This document shows, one piece after another, positions 24,226 through 32,366 of a DNA stretch of 41,803 nt. Under the pieces are notes generated by a model. That model was not told the DNA's origin. It ran no database searches and was given only the letters and a program-made list of their open reading frames with translations. The position numbers were made by a program, and so were the translations under genes. Each line of letters starts with the position of its first letter. The stretch's first letter is position 1. Source of the DNA: DASXRC01 sp036506495 (GTDB taxonomy: Bacteria; Actinomycetota; Actinomycetes; Mycobacteriales; Micromonosporaceae); NCBI GenBank assembly GCA_036506495.1, contig DASXRQ010000167.1:1-41803 (forward strand). The letters run 5' to 3'.

Positions 24226-25392
24226 TCAGGCTCCCCAACTCGCCTGGGTGCCGCCGACCCGCGTTTCCGCGGCCTTGGCGGCGTATCCGGACGCCGCGAA
24301 CGCGGCGACCGGGTCACGGGGCAGGCCGCGGGCCTCACGCCGATCGGCCAACGCCTCGCGCACGTCGGTCTCGTACGCATCGACCAGCACCGCGTGCGCG
24401 CCTAGCACGTCGCCGCTGCGCTGCGCCTCGGCGAGCGCGTCGGTATCGACCAGGAGCGCCTTCGCCAACGCCTTCTCGACGTTCATCACGGAGTGGATCT
24501 GGCCGGGAATCTTCTCCTCGATGTTGTGGCACTGGTCGAGCATGAAGTTCACGCCGGACTCCGGGCGGTGCGCGCCGACCGCGACGATCTCGTGCATGAT
24601 CCGGAACAGCTGGAACGGGTCGGCCGAGCCCACGATCAGGTCGTCGTCGGCGTAGAAGCGCGAGTTGAAGTCGAAGGCACCGAGGCGGCCCTGTCGTAGC
24701 AGCTGCATGACAATGAACTCGATGTTCGTGCCCGGCGCGTGGTGGCCAGTGTCGAGCACCACGTGGGCTCGCGCACCGAGTGCGAGGCAGTGCAGCAGCG
24801 AGGTCGCCCAGTCCGGGATGTCCATCGTGTAGAAGTACGGCTCGAAGAATTTGTACTCCAGCAGCAGCCGTTGATCGTCGTCCATCGCCGCGTAGATGCG
24901 CTGCAGCGACTCGGCCAGCCGCTCCTGCCGGTCGCTCATCGAATCCTGGCCCGCATAGTTGGTGCCGTCCGGCAGCCAGATCTTCAGATCCTTTGACCCG
25001 GTCTCCCGCATGATCTCGATGCACTGCAGGTGGTGGTCGACGGCCTTGTTGCGGATCGCGGCGTGCGGGTTGGCCAGCGACCCCAACCGGTAGTCGTCGT
25101 CCTGGAACAGGTTCGAGTTGATGGCCCCGATCGCCACGCCCTGCTCCTGCGCGTAATCGCGCAGCTTGCCGTAGTCGTCGACCCGGTCCCAGGGGATGTG
25201 CAGCGAGACCCGCGGGGCTCGCCCGGTCACCGTGTGCACCTGCGCGGCGTCGGCGATCTTCTCGTACGGGTCACGCGGGGTCCCGGGGGTCGTGAAGACC
25301 TTGAACCGGGTGCCCGAGTTGCCGTACGCCCAGCTCGGCACTTCGACCGTGAAGTCGTCGAGCCCGCCCAGGGCCTCGAGCGCTACCGCCAT
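24226..25392 (-). CDS. rhaI: L-rhamnose isomerase (Pseudomonas stutzeri type)
   Basis: The 388-residue protein matches the TIM-barrel L-rhamnose isomerase group typified by P. stutzeri and rhizobia rather than E. coli RhaA. Metal-site segments are LLLEYKFFEP (Glu), VVLDTGHHAPGTNIE (Asp and His), AFDFNSRFYADDDL, and NFMLDQCHNIEEKIPGQ. It converts L-rhamnose to L-rhamnulose with Mn or Co in the cytosol. The ATG lies 13 bp after the upstream rhamnosidase stop, with AGGACAAGGC as ribosome site. No mutarotase RhaM is present in the window. Family assignment is firm. Confidence 0.94.
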   Translation of the reverse strand: MAVALEALGGLDDFTVEVPSWAYGNSGTRFKVFTTPGTPRDPYEKIADAAQVHTVTGRAPRVSLHIPWDRVDDYGKLRDYAQEQGVAIGAINSNLFQDDDYRLGSLANPHAAIRNKAVDHHLQCIEIMRETGSKDLKIWLPDGTNYAGQDSMSDRQERLAESLQRIYAAMDDDQRLLLEYKFFEPYFYTMDIPDWATSLLHCLALGARAHVVLDTGHHAPGTNIEFIVMQLLRQGRLGAFDFNSRFYADDDLIVGSADPFQLFRIMHEIVAVGAHRPESGVNFMLDQCHNIEEKIPGQIHSVMNVEKALAKALLVDTDALAEAQRSGDVLGAHAVLVDAYETDVREALADRREARGLPRDPVAAFAASGYAAKAAETRVGGTQASWGA

Positions 25393-25405
25393 TGCCTTGT
25401 CCTTT

Positions 25406-27886
25406 CTAGCGCACCGTCACCTTGTTGACGCCCGTGTCCAGCTCGACCTCGGAGCCGTCCTCACGCACCACGACCACCGGCACCGGGCTGTCGATCTCCG
25501 CGTCCGTACCGGAGACGCGCACATCCAGCCGGCCGTGCGGGGTAGGCACCGCGCCGGCGACCTCGCGCAGTCGGCCCAGCCGGGGCGCCACCCGGGTGCG
25601 GGTAAAGCCGGGCCGGTCGGGAGTGATGCCCAGGACGTACGCGACGAGGTCCCGTGTCGGACAGGCGCTCCAGCCGTGTACCGGCGTACCCCAGGTCCAG
25701 CATTCACCGAAAGTGTCGTAGCCGTCGACGAGGAACGCCTCCCATCGGCGGACCAGGTCGACCAGCTTGTCGGCCCGTCCGGCCCTGGCGACCGCGTCGT
25801 GCACCACGTAACTGGCGAAGGGCTCGGCGCTGACGATCTCCCGCTCGACGTCCCAGTCGACGACCACGTCCCCGGTGATCTGGGCGGCCATCTTGTGCGG
25901 GTCGTAGCCACCGTCGGCGCCGCCGATCCACGAGCGGACCACGACCCGATCCGCGTCCGTCATCGTGTCCACGATGGACCGCCAACGGTCGCGCGGTGCG
26001 AGCTCGGAGACGATCGCCGCCGCATTCGCAAGCTGCGACGCCGCCGGGGCCCGCACGCCGTCGACGATGTGGTCGACGTACAGCCCGCGAGCGTCGTCCC
26101 AGAAGTGCTCGAAGCCTGATGCCGCATTGTCGTACAGCGCTCGCGCCCACACCGCCGCGCCCGGCTCGCCGACGGCCTCGCTCATCTCGGCGAACTCGGC
26201 CAAACTTCGCGCCCACAGCCCGGTCAGGATCGCGCTGCGACCACTCAAAAAGATGCTCGACCAGTCGACGAGGTTCCATTCGGGCACGTCGCTGATCGTC
26301 CCGTGCTCGTCGACATACGGCACGTACCAGGCCAGGATCCGCTCTACCGTGGGCAGATGCCGGCGTACCCAGACCAGATCGCCCTCGTACCGGTACAGGT
26401 TGTGCAGGCCGTGCACCCAACTCAACGACCAGTCCGGAATGGTCAACCCGCCACCGGCCTCGATCTCACCGACCACGCTCATCGGCAAAATGCCGTCTGG
26501 GCGCGGCGAGTCGCCGAGCTCGACGTAGTTGCGGGCCAGACCCCAGTCGTCGTTCGTGGTCAGATCGACGAGCTGATGCACCACCCCGTCGCCGACCCAC
26601 GCCCGCTGCTCCCGGGTGGGGCAGTCGGTGTACGCGTCGAACGAGTTCAGCTGGACCGTGCGGATGCCCGCGTGGTAGAGCGCGTCCAGGGCCGGATCAC
26701 TCGACCGGAAGTAAGCGCCGCCGGTGCGTGGATAGAGGTGCTCGCGTACCTGGAAGCGGTTGACCGTGACGGTGGCCGGCCGGTCCGCGTGCACCACCAG
26801 ATGGGCGTACCGGAAACCGTTGATCTCCGTCGCCTCAAAGGTGTCCGGGCCGCCCCGGGCGACGTAGCGGGCCCCGGTCACGGGGTCGCTGAACGCGAAT
26901 CCGCCGGAGCGAAAGGGCTTCTCACGGTAGTAAAGCTCCACCGTAATCGCCGGTGGGGCAACGACGTCGAGCTCGACGAATCCGGCGACGATCCGGCCGA
27001 AATCGACGGCAAGGTGATGCACCGAGTCTGGTCCAACCTGGACGGTCGCGGGCAGCTCCCCGGGCACCGAGTCGCCCACGGGGCCGCCCAGCACCTCCAG
27101 CACCCGGGCGACCGGGTTGTCGTGCTCCCACGCCGGGCGAGGCCGGGTCGACGAGTCGAGCACCCGCACGGGCGCGACACGGCCACCCGTGAGGTGCGAG
27201 ATACCGCAGGGCAGGAGCCGCCCGTACGGATAGGTCGGCGGCCGGGAGCGCCCAAACCCGCCGATGTGACCGGCGGCGAGAACGGTCGCCCATGGCCAGG
27301 AGGAGTCGTCGAAGCCGGATTCCGTCCAGCCGCTAGGTAGCTCCCGCGCGTCGAACACCTCGACCGGCAGGCCGGGCAGGCCCGGGAGGCCGGTCGCCAG
27401 GTTCCACGCGGAGGATCGCATCGACCGCCATCGGCCGTCCGACACGAGCACGCCATCGGGCAAACGGGCCTCGAACACGAGCACCGCGTCGCGCCCTATG
27501 GCGCCGCCGCCCGGGGCCGGCATCCAGAACGGCGTGGCGTCGCCGTAGTAGGTCACCAACACCGCGACGGTGTTTTCGCCGGCCACGAGGTGGGGCGCCA
27601 GGTCGATCTCGTCGTAGTGCAGCCGCAGCGGCTGCGACCGCGCCGGGCCCCGGCCGACCTCTCTCCCGTTGACCCACAGGACGTAGCGCGAGTCGGCCGT
27701 CAGCCGTGCCGGCACCTCCCGAGGCACCTCGGCCATGCGGAAGTTGCGCCGGTAAAGCGAGCGGGAGAACCCAGCCCGCGCGGGGGATTCCACCGGATTC
27801 AGTTGCTCGTGCTCGGGCGGCGGCTCGGGTGCGATCCAGTGCCCCGACCATCCGGCCGGCGGCGCGGGCAGACGAGACCTTGTCAC
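25406..27886 (-). CDS. Alpha-L-rhamnosidase (GH78-like), intracellular
   Basis: The 826-residue protein starts at GTG 27886 behind GGAGGATGCG and has no signal peptide, so it acts on imported substrate. An N-terminal beta-sandwich region (about 1-330, with GHWIAPEPPPEHEQ and a carbohydrate-binding-like GYGD-type fold) precedes the alpha/alpha toroid. Catalytic-region segments are TDCPTREQRAWVGDG, where the acidic residues match the GH78 DxxxRxE pattern, and FGECWTWGTPVHGWSACPT with the probable general base Glu. It is the first gene of the rhaI-aldolase-rhaB operon, directly downstream of promoter and operator, so it should be made with the catabolic enzymes. The natural glycoside is unknown. 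Confidence 0.87.
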   Translation of the reverse strand: MTRSRLPAPPAGWSGHWIAPEPPPEHEQLNPVESPARAGFSRSLYRRNFRMAEVPREVPARLTADSRYVLWVNGREVGRGPARSQPLRLHYDEIDLAPHLVAGENTVAVLVTYYGDATPFWMPAPGGGAIGRDAVLVFEARLPDGVLVSDGRWRSMRSSAWNLATGLPGLPGLPVEVFDARELPSGWTESGFDDSSWPWATVLAAGHIGGFGRSRPPTYPYGRLLPCGISHLTGGRVAPVRVLDSSTRPRPAWEHDNPVARVLEVLGGPVGDSVPGELPATVQVGPDSVHHLAVDFGRIVAGFVELDVVAPPAITVELYYREKPFRSGGFAFSDPVTGARYVARGGPDTFEATEINGFRYAHLVVHADRPATVTVNRFQVREHLYPRTGGAYFRSSDPALDALYHAGIRTVQLNSFDAYTDCPTREQRAWVGDGVVHQLVDLTTNDDWGLARNYVELGDSPRPDGILPMSVVGEIEAGGGLTIPDWSLSWVHGLHNLYRYEGDLVWVRRHLPTVERILAWYVPYVDEHGTISDVPEWNLVDWSSIFLSGRSAILTGLWARSLAEFAEMSEAVGEPGAAVWARALYDNAASGFEHFWDDARGLYVDHIVDGVRAPAASQLANAAAIVSELAPRDRWRSIVDTMTDADRVVVRSWIGGADGGYDPHKMAAQITGDVVVDWDVEREIVSAEPFASYVVHDAVARAGRADKLVDLVRRWEAFLVDGYDTFGECWTWGTPVHGWSACPTRDLVAYVLGITPDRPGFTRTRVAPRLGRLREVAGAVPTPHGRLDVRVSGTDAEIDSPVPVVVVREDGSEVELDTGVNKVTVR

Positions 27887-27899
27887 CGCATCCTCCGCA

Positions 27900-27911
27900 T
27901 GAAACGTTTCA
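27900..27911. promoter_or_regulatory. LacI-type operator for the rhamnosidase-rha operon
   Basis: Perfect palindrome TGAAACGTTTCA between the -10 and the GTG start of the first rhamnosidase gene, 14 bp upstream of the start. It matches the other three sites of the block (consensus TGAAWCGWTTCA), all placed just downstream of a -10. Confidence 0.8.
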
Positions 27912-27923
27912 CTGAATTTGTCG

Positions 27924-27953
27924 ACCGTACGGCGCGAAGCACCTCACCGTCAA
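27924..27953 (-). promoter_or_regulatory. Promoter of the rhamnosidase-rha operon
   Basis: On the minus strand, TTGACG (27948-27953), an 18-bp spacer and TACGGT (27924-27929). The palindromic operator at 27900-27911 follows 12 bp after the -10, near the expected +1, so repressor binding would block initiation. Confidence 0.7.
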
Positions 27954-27974
27954 GGTGGAGAAACGCCACACCCT

Positions 27975-27994
27975 TAGGATGTTGGGACGTTTCA
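27975..27994 (+). promoter_or_regulatory. Promoter -10 and operator of the lacI-family regulator
   Basis: TAGGAT (27975-27980) is the -10; no good -35 is seen. Operator half-palindrome TGGGACGTTTCA (27983-27994, 10 of 12 bases to TGAAACGTTTCA) begins two bases later. The gene starts 47 bp downstream. The arrangement implies autoregulation. Confidence 0.6.
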
Positions 27995-28041
27995 GAGGTC
28001 GCGTAGGGTTGACCCGGCGCGACGACGACGGCGAGGGAGCT

Positions 28042-29076
28042 ATGACGGCGAGCATCAAGGAGGTTGCCCGGCACGCAGGCGTGTCCCTGGGCACGGTCAG
28101 CAACGTGCTCAACCGCCCAGATGTGGTCTCGCCCCCCACCCGACAGCGCGTGCTGGACGCGATCGCGGAGCTCGGCTTCGTCCGCAACGACTCGGCGCGC
28201 CAACTGCGCGCCGGTCATAGCCGCACGGTCGCGATCGTCGTGCTGGACGTGTCCAACCCCTTCTTCACCGACGTGGTCCGCGGTGCGGAGGCCGTGGTCG
28301 AGGAGGCGGGCGCGATGCTGGTCGTCTGCAACAGCGGCGAGGATCCGGCGCGCGAGCACCGGCACCTCGACGCGCTGGAGGAGCAGCGGGTCCGGGGCGT
28401 GCTCGTCACGCCGGTGCATGACGGCCGCCATCCGCGCCTCGACCGGCTGATCGAGCACAGCATCCCGGTCGTACTCGTCGACCGCGGCACCGGCCGGGCC
28501 AACCGCTGCTCGGTGGCGGTCGACGACGTGCTCGGCGGGCGATTGGCCGCGGAGCACCTGGTGGGACAGGGACACCGCCGGATCGCGTTCGTCGGCGGAC
28601 CGTTCTCGATACGTCAGGTCGCCGACCGGCGGGCCGGTGTGGCGGCCACGCTGTCCGAGCACCGCGTCGCGGACCTGCGCGTAGTGGAGACGCCGCACCT
28701 GACCGTCTCGGCCGGCCGGGACGCGGCCGAGGAACTCGCGGCGTTGCCGACGTCCCGCCGACCCACGGCCGTATTCTGCGCCAACGACCTGCTGGCGCTG
28801 GGCGTCCTCCAGGGCCTGATCGCGGGCGGCCTGCGGGTCCCGGAAGATGTAGCCCTCGTCGGCTACGACGACATCGACTTCGCCGCCGCCGCCGCGGTCC
28901 CGCTGTCGTCGGTGCGCCAGCCCCGCGAGCAGTTGGGACGCACCGCGGCCCAGTTGCTGCTCGAGGAGGCGAACGACGGGGGAACGCACCAACATCGGCA
29001 CGTGGTGTTCCAGCCGGAGCTGGTGGTGCGACAGTCCAGCGACCACCAGCGCACCCCCTCTCGGCGAGGCCGCTAG
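28042..29076 (+). CDS. LacI-family transcriptional regulator (rhamnose repressor candidate)
   Basis: ATG 28042 follows GAGGGAGCT; upstream in-frame starts would run through the operator. The 344-residue protein has a typical LacI N-terminal HTH and hinge (SIKEVARHAGVSLGTVSNVLNRPDVVSPPTRQRVLDAI, residues 4-41) and a periplasmic-binding-like effector domain (VAIVVLDVSNPFFTDVVRGAEA, AVFCANDLLALGVLQGL, VALVGYDDIDFA). Its effector is probably rhamnose, rhamnulose or a derivative. It lies divergent from the rhamnosidase-rha operon and convergent with the transporter genes, whose last stop overlaps its own (CTAG, 29073-29076). Four matching operators mark the targets. Confidence 0.9.
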   Translation: MTASIKEVARHAGVSLGTVSNVLNRPDVVSPPTRQRVLDAIAELGFVRNDSARQLRAGHSRTVAIVVLDVSNPFFTDVVRGAEAVVEEAGAMLVVCNSGEDPAREHRHLDALEEQRVRGVLVTPVHDGRHPRLDRLIEHSIPVVLVDRGTGRANRCSVAVDDVLGGRLAAEHLVGQGHRRIAFVGGPFSIRQVADRRAGVAATLSEHRVADLRVVETPHLTVSAGRDAAEELAALPTSRRPTAVFCANDLLALGVLQGLIAGGLRVPEDVALVGYDDIDFAAAAAVPLSSVRQPREQLGRTAAQLLLEEANDGGTHQHRHVVFQPELVVRQSSDHQRTPSRRGR

Positions 29077-29966
29077 CCCTTCACGCCTCCGGCGGTCATG
29101 CCCGCCACGATCTGCCGGTTGAAGAACAGGAACATGATCAGTGGCGGGATCGTGATCAGCAGGATGTCCATGAACAGCAGGTTGTACTGGCTGGTGAACT
29201 GGCTGGAGAAGTTGAAGACGGTCAGCTGCACGGTGGCGTTCTGGTCCCCCGGCAGGAAGTACAGCGGGTTCTGAAAGTCGTTGAAGATCGCCACCGACTG
29301 CACCACGATCACGGTGATCGCGACCGAGCGCAGGAGCGGGAAGATGACCCGGAAGAACAGCCGGGTGGGGCTCGCGCCGTCGATGGTGGCGGCCTCGTCG
29401 ATGTCGCGCGGGATCGTCGAGATGAACGCGCGGAAGAGCAGGATGCAGAACGCGATGCCGAATGCCACCTCGACCAGGATCAGGCCGGGCATGGTGCGGA
29501 ACAGGCCAAGCTTCTGCAGCACCCAGATCGTCGGCACGACCGCTGGCGGCATGATGAGGCCGGCGAGCACCAGGAAGTTGATGAAACCGTTCCAGCGGCT
29601 CTTGCGGCGCTGGAGCACGTAGGCGACCATCGCGGACAGCACGACCAGGATGGCCACGCTGGCGACGGTGAGGATCGTGCTGTTGATGAAGGCGATGATC
29701 AGCAGGTAGTCCCGTGACTGCACCACCTCCTGGAAGTTCTGCACGAACTGGAGCTGTGCCGGCCAGGAGAACTCGAGCCGCGACGCCTCCTGCCGGGTCT
29801 TCAGGGCGTTGACCACCATGAAGAGGAACGGCACGACGAACACAACGAACGACACCACGATCGCGATCACGCTCAGCCAGTAGTTGGCCCTGCGCCTGCG
29901 AGAAGCCGGCCGCGCGGACGCGGCCGCGGATCGCTCGGCCGCGGTGGTGGTAGCGGTGGCGGTCAT
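29073..29966 (-). CDS. Carbohydrate ABC transporter permease (MalG-like)
   Basis: The 297-residue inner-membrane protein has six predicted transmembrane segments after a polar N-terminus. The EAA loop reads EAATIDGASPTRLFFRVIFPLLRS (about residues 190-215), the site for the cytoplasmic ATPase. It pairs with the upstream UgpA/MalF-like permease; the start of this gene overlaps that gene's stop by 4 bp. The C-terminus ends QIVAGMTAGGVKG, typical of CUT1 sugar transporters. By context it imports rhamnose or rhamnose-containing oligosaccharides. Stop codon shares CTAG with the convergent regulator stop. Confidence 0.92.
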   Translation of the reverse strand: MTATATTTAAERSAAASARPASRRRRANYWLSVIAIVVSFVVFVVPFLFMVVNALKTRQEASRLEFSWPAQLQFVQNFQEVVQSRDYLLIIAFINSTILTVASVAILVVLSAMVAYVLQRRKSRWNGFINFLVLAGLIMPPAVVPTIWVLQKLGLFRTMPGLILVEVAFGIAFCILLFRAFISTIPRDIDEAATIDGASPTRLFFRVIFPLLRSVAITVIVVQSVAIFNDFQNPLYFLPGDQNATVQLTVFNFSSQFTSQYNLLFMDILLITIPPLIMFLFFNRQIVAGMTAGGVKG

Positions 29967-30895
29967 AGGTCGACCTCCTTGCGGCTGAGAAACCAGAACA
30001 GCGGGAGCACGATCCCGGTGACGAGGAGGAACAAGATCACGTTGCCCGCTGTCGAGAGGCCGTAGAAGCCGGCCTGGTACTGCTTGTAGATAACCGACGC
30101 GATGACGTCGGAACTGAAGCCGGGACCGCCGCGGGTGGTCGCCCAGATGAGGTCGAACGAGCGCAGCCCGCCGATCAGCGACAGGATGATCACCGTGACC
30201 GTCGCCGGCCGGGCCAGCGGCAGGACGATGTGCCAGAAGCTGTACACCGATCCGGCGCCGTCGACCTTGGCCGCCTCGAAGTAATCCCGCGGGATCGACA
30301 CGATGCCGGCGATGTAGATGAGGGTGGCGAGGCCGACGCCCTTCCAGACGTCGACGAACGCAACCGAGAACAGCGCGAGCTTAGGGTTGGTGAGCCAGCC
30401 GGGCCCTTTGATGCCGATCGCCGAGAGGGTCGTGTTGATGAGACCGCGCTCGGGGTTCATGAGGACCTGGAACATGATGCCGACGCCGATGCCGCTGAGC
30501 AGCACCGGGAAGAACACCACCGAGCGCAGGTAGCCGCGGGCGACGATCTGCGAGGTGAGCAGCACGGCCAGCAGCATCCCAAGCACGACCTTCAGGCCGG
30601 ACGTGACCACGCCGTAGATCAGTGTGTTGGTCAAGCCCTTCACCAGCGACGGTTCATGGAAGAACGAGACGAAGTTGTCGAAGCCGATGAAGTGGGACTC
30701 GAAGATGGACCAGCGGGTCAGGCTGAAGTAGAACGCCGCGAACGTCGGCAGCAGGAACAGCGTGCCGTAGATGATCGCGGCGGGCAGGTAGAACCAGTAC
30801 GGATACTGGCTGTGGCGGTGCGTGCCACGACGCTTCGTGGCGGCGGGAGCGGCGCCGCGCGCCGTCCCGGTGGTGACGGTCGTTGTCGTCGCCAT
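29963..30895 (-). CDS. Carbohydrate ABC transporter permease (MalF/UgpA-like)
   Basis: The 310-residue permease has an N-terminal segment (YWFYLPAAIIYGTLFLLPTFAAFYFSLTRW), the CUT1-type EAA loop YFEAAKVDGAGSVYSFWHIVLPLARP and a final transmembrane helix ending LSRKEVDL. It forms the channel with the following permease and the solute-binding protein. It lies 69 bp downstream of the binding-protein gene, from which it is separated by a stem-loop that may lower its expression. No ATPase gene follows; CUT1 sugar systems of actinomycetes commonly share an MsiK-type ATPase from elsewhere in the genome. Confidence 0.92.
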   Translation of the reverse strand: MATTTTVTTGTARGAAPAATKRRGTHRHSQYPYWFYLPAAIIYGTLFLLPTFAAFYFSLTRWSIFESHFIGFDNFVSFFHEPSLVKGLTNTLIYGVVTSGLKVVLGMLLAVLLTSQIVARGYLRSVVFFPVLLSGIGVGIMFQVLMNPERGLINTTLSAIGIKGPGWLTNPKLALFSVAFVDVWKGVGLATLIYIAGIVSIPRDYFEAAKVDGAGSVYSFWHIVLPLARPATVTVIILSLIGGLRSFDLIWATTRGGPGFSSDVIASVIYKQYQAGFYGLSTAGNVILFLLVTGIVLPLFWFLSRKEVDL

Positions 30896-30919
30896 GGGAA
30901 GCCCTCCTCCGGGCCTGCA

Positions 30920-30951
30920 ATCCGGTCCCGCGTCGCGGCACGGGACCGGAT
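30920..30951. repeat. Intercistronic stem-loop between binding protein and permease
   Basis: Perfect 11-bp inverted repeat (arms 30920-30930 and 30941-30951) around a 10-nt loop in the 69-bp gap. It lies where many sugar operons carry a stem-loop that stabilises the binding-protein mRNA or partially terminates transcription. Confidence 0.6.
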
Positions 30952-30964
30952 CGGGCGTCGCTGC

Positions 30965-32290
30965 CTACCAGCCCGGGAGCCCGAGCTGCTGGGCCTGCTT
31001 CTTCACGTCCTGGTCGTAGAGCGCGGCACCGGCCTGGGCCTTGCGGATGCCGGACCCGACCTCGACCGTGATCTGCTCCAGCGCCGGGCCCTTAATCGGA
31101 GACAGGAACTCCAGCGCGAGGCTAGAGCCACCCTGCCGGTCGAAATACGGCAGCTGGTCCTTGACCGCCTGCGGCGCGTCGGCGGGCAGCGTGCAACCCT
31201 TGACCGCCCAGGGGCCGCTGGGCATCGCGCCCTTCGCCTGCGAGGTGCAGCCGTCCGGGCTGGCGATGAAGTCCAGGAACTTCTTGGCCGCGTCGAGCTT
31301 GGCGCCGGTCGTGGTCTTCGGAATGTAGACGCCGGCCGGCGCCCACACGGTCAGGCCGTTCTTGGCTGCGTCGTCGCCGGGCAGCGCGAACAGGCCGATG
31401 TCCTTGAGCTTGTCGGGGTAGTTGGCCGCGATGCCGGCGACGGCGAACGTCAGCATCGGGTACTGCGCGCCCTTGCCCTCGGCCAGGATGCGCTGGCCGT
31501 CCTCGAACTTCGACGAGGCGAAGTCCTTGTTCATGTACCCAGCGTCGTGCACCTCCTGCAGGTGCTGGAACCCCCTCAGCGCGGCGGGCGATGTGGCATA
31601 CTTTGCCTCGCCCTTCGTGTACTTGTCGGCGAAGTCCGGCTCGGCCGCGGACACGTTGTGGAAGTCGCCCAGCACAAACAGCTGTGAGGTCCACGTGTCC
31701 TGGTAGGTCTGGATCACGGGGGCGATCTTGGCGGCCTTGATCTTCGCGTTGTTGGCCATGAACTCGTCCCACGTCTTCGGCACCTGCAGGCCCAGCTTGT
31801 CGTAGACGGCCCTGTTGTAGAGCACGGCCCCGGCCATGAAGCTGCCCCACGGCGCCCCGTACACCTTATTGTCGGCGGTGACGGTCTTCTTGAAGTTGTC
31901 GTCGAGCTGGCCCACCCAGGACTGCTCGTCGAGCGGTACGAGGTTCTTCTGCGGGGCGATGGCCTGGAACAGCGAGCCGGAGTTGTACTCAAACACGTCG
32001 GCCATGTCACCGGTGGACAGCCTAGTCTTGACGAGGTTGTCGCCGTCGCTGCCGCCCGGCCGGCTGTCGACCTTGATCGTGATGTTCGGGTTCTTCGCGG
32101 TGAAGTCCTTGGAGAGCTGATCCGCGGTCTTGATGGTGGTTTCGGCGTTGTCGACGAGGAAGGTCAGGGTGACCTTGCCGCCCTTGTCCTCGCTGGAGCC
32201 GAGGCTCCCCGAGCTGCACGCGGAGAGCGCGACCGCGCCCACGGCGATGACCGCGAGCGCACCCAGGCGCCGCGGCGAGACTTGGAACAT
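30965..32290 (-). CDS. ABC sugar-binding lipoprotein (rhamnose-block transporter)
   Basis: The 441-residue protein has a signal peptide and lipobox (VGAVALSAC, Cys25), then a Gly/Ser linker and a type-2 solute-binding fold: VTLTFLVDNAETTIKTADQLSKDFTAKNP, VFEYNSGSLFQAIAP and MAGAVLYNRAVYDKLGLQVPKTWDEF. It should be membrane-anchored outside the cytoplasmic membrane and deliver its ligand to the two permeases. It is the first transporter gene, with a GGAGG site and an operator 25 bp upstream. The ligand is most likely rhamnose or a rhamnosylated oligosaccharide by context; the sequence does not resolve which. Confidence 0.9.
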   Translation of the reverse strand: MFQVSPRRLGALAVIAVGAVALSACSSGSLGSSEDKGGKVTLTFLVDNAETTIKTADQLSKDFTAKNPNITIKVDSRPGGSDGDNLVKTRLSTGDMADVFEYNSGSLFQAIAPQKNLVPLDEQSWVGQLDDNFKKTVTADNKVYGAPWGSFMAGAVLYNRAVYDKLGLQVPKTWDEFMANNAKIKAAKIAPVIQTYQDTWTSQLFVLGDFHNVSAAEPDFADKYTKGEAKYATSPAALRGFQHLQEVHDAGYMNKDFASSKFEDGQRILAEGKGAQYPMLTFAVAGIAANYPDKLKDIGLFALPGDDAAKNGLTVWAPAGVYIPKTTTGAKLDAAKKFLDFIASPDGCTSQAKGAMPSGPWAVKGCTLPADAPQAVKDQLPYFDRQGGSSLALEFLSPIKGPALEQITVEVGSGIRKAQAGAALYDQDVKKQAQQLGLPGW

Positions 32291-32314
32291 GAGAACCTCC
32301 GGAGGGCGTGGGTT

Positions 32315-32326
32315 TGAATCGTTTCA
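32315..32326. promoter_or_regulatory. LacI-type operator of the transporter operon
   Basis: TGAATCGTTTCA, 25 bp upstream of the binding-protein ATG and just downstream of the inferred -10. It differs from the palindromic consensus at one position per half. Confidence 0.78.
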
Positions 32327-32337
32327 GAGGTATCCAG

Positions 32338-32366
32338 ACCTTAGCGGGTGACTGGCTGCTCGTCAA
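32338..32366 (-). promoter_or_regulatory. Promoter of the transporter operon, overlapping the upstream stop codon
   Basis: On the minus strand, TTGACG (32361-32366), a 17-bp spacer and TAAGGT (32338-32343). The TAA of the -10 is the stop codon of the upstream rhamnosidase gene. The operator lies downstream at 32315-32326. Confidence 0.7.

Noticed and set aside
22236..24545. Long plus-strand frame of about 770 codons
   Set aside because: It is antisense to the aldolase/dehydrogenase gene and has composition typical of a shadow frame in high-GC DNA.
25393..25405. Separate promoter for rhaI
   Set aside because: Only 13 bp separate it from the rhamnosidase gene, so it belongs to the same operon.
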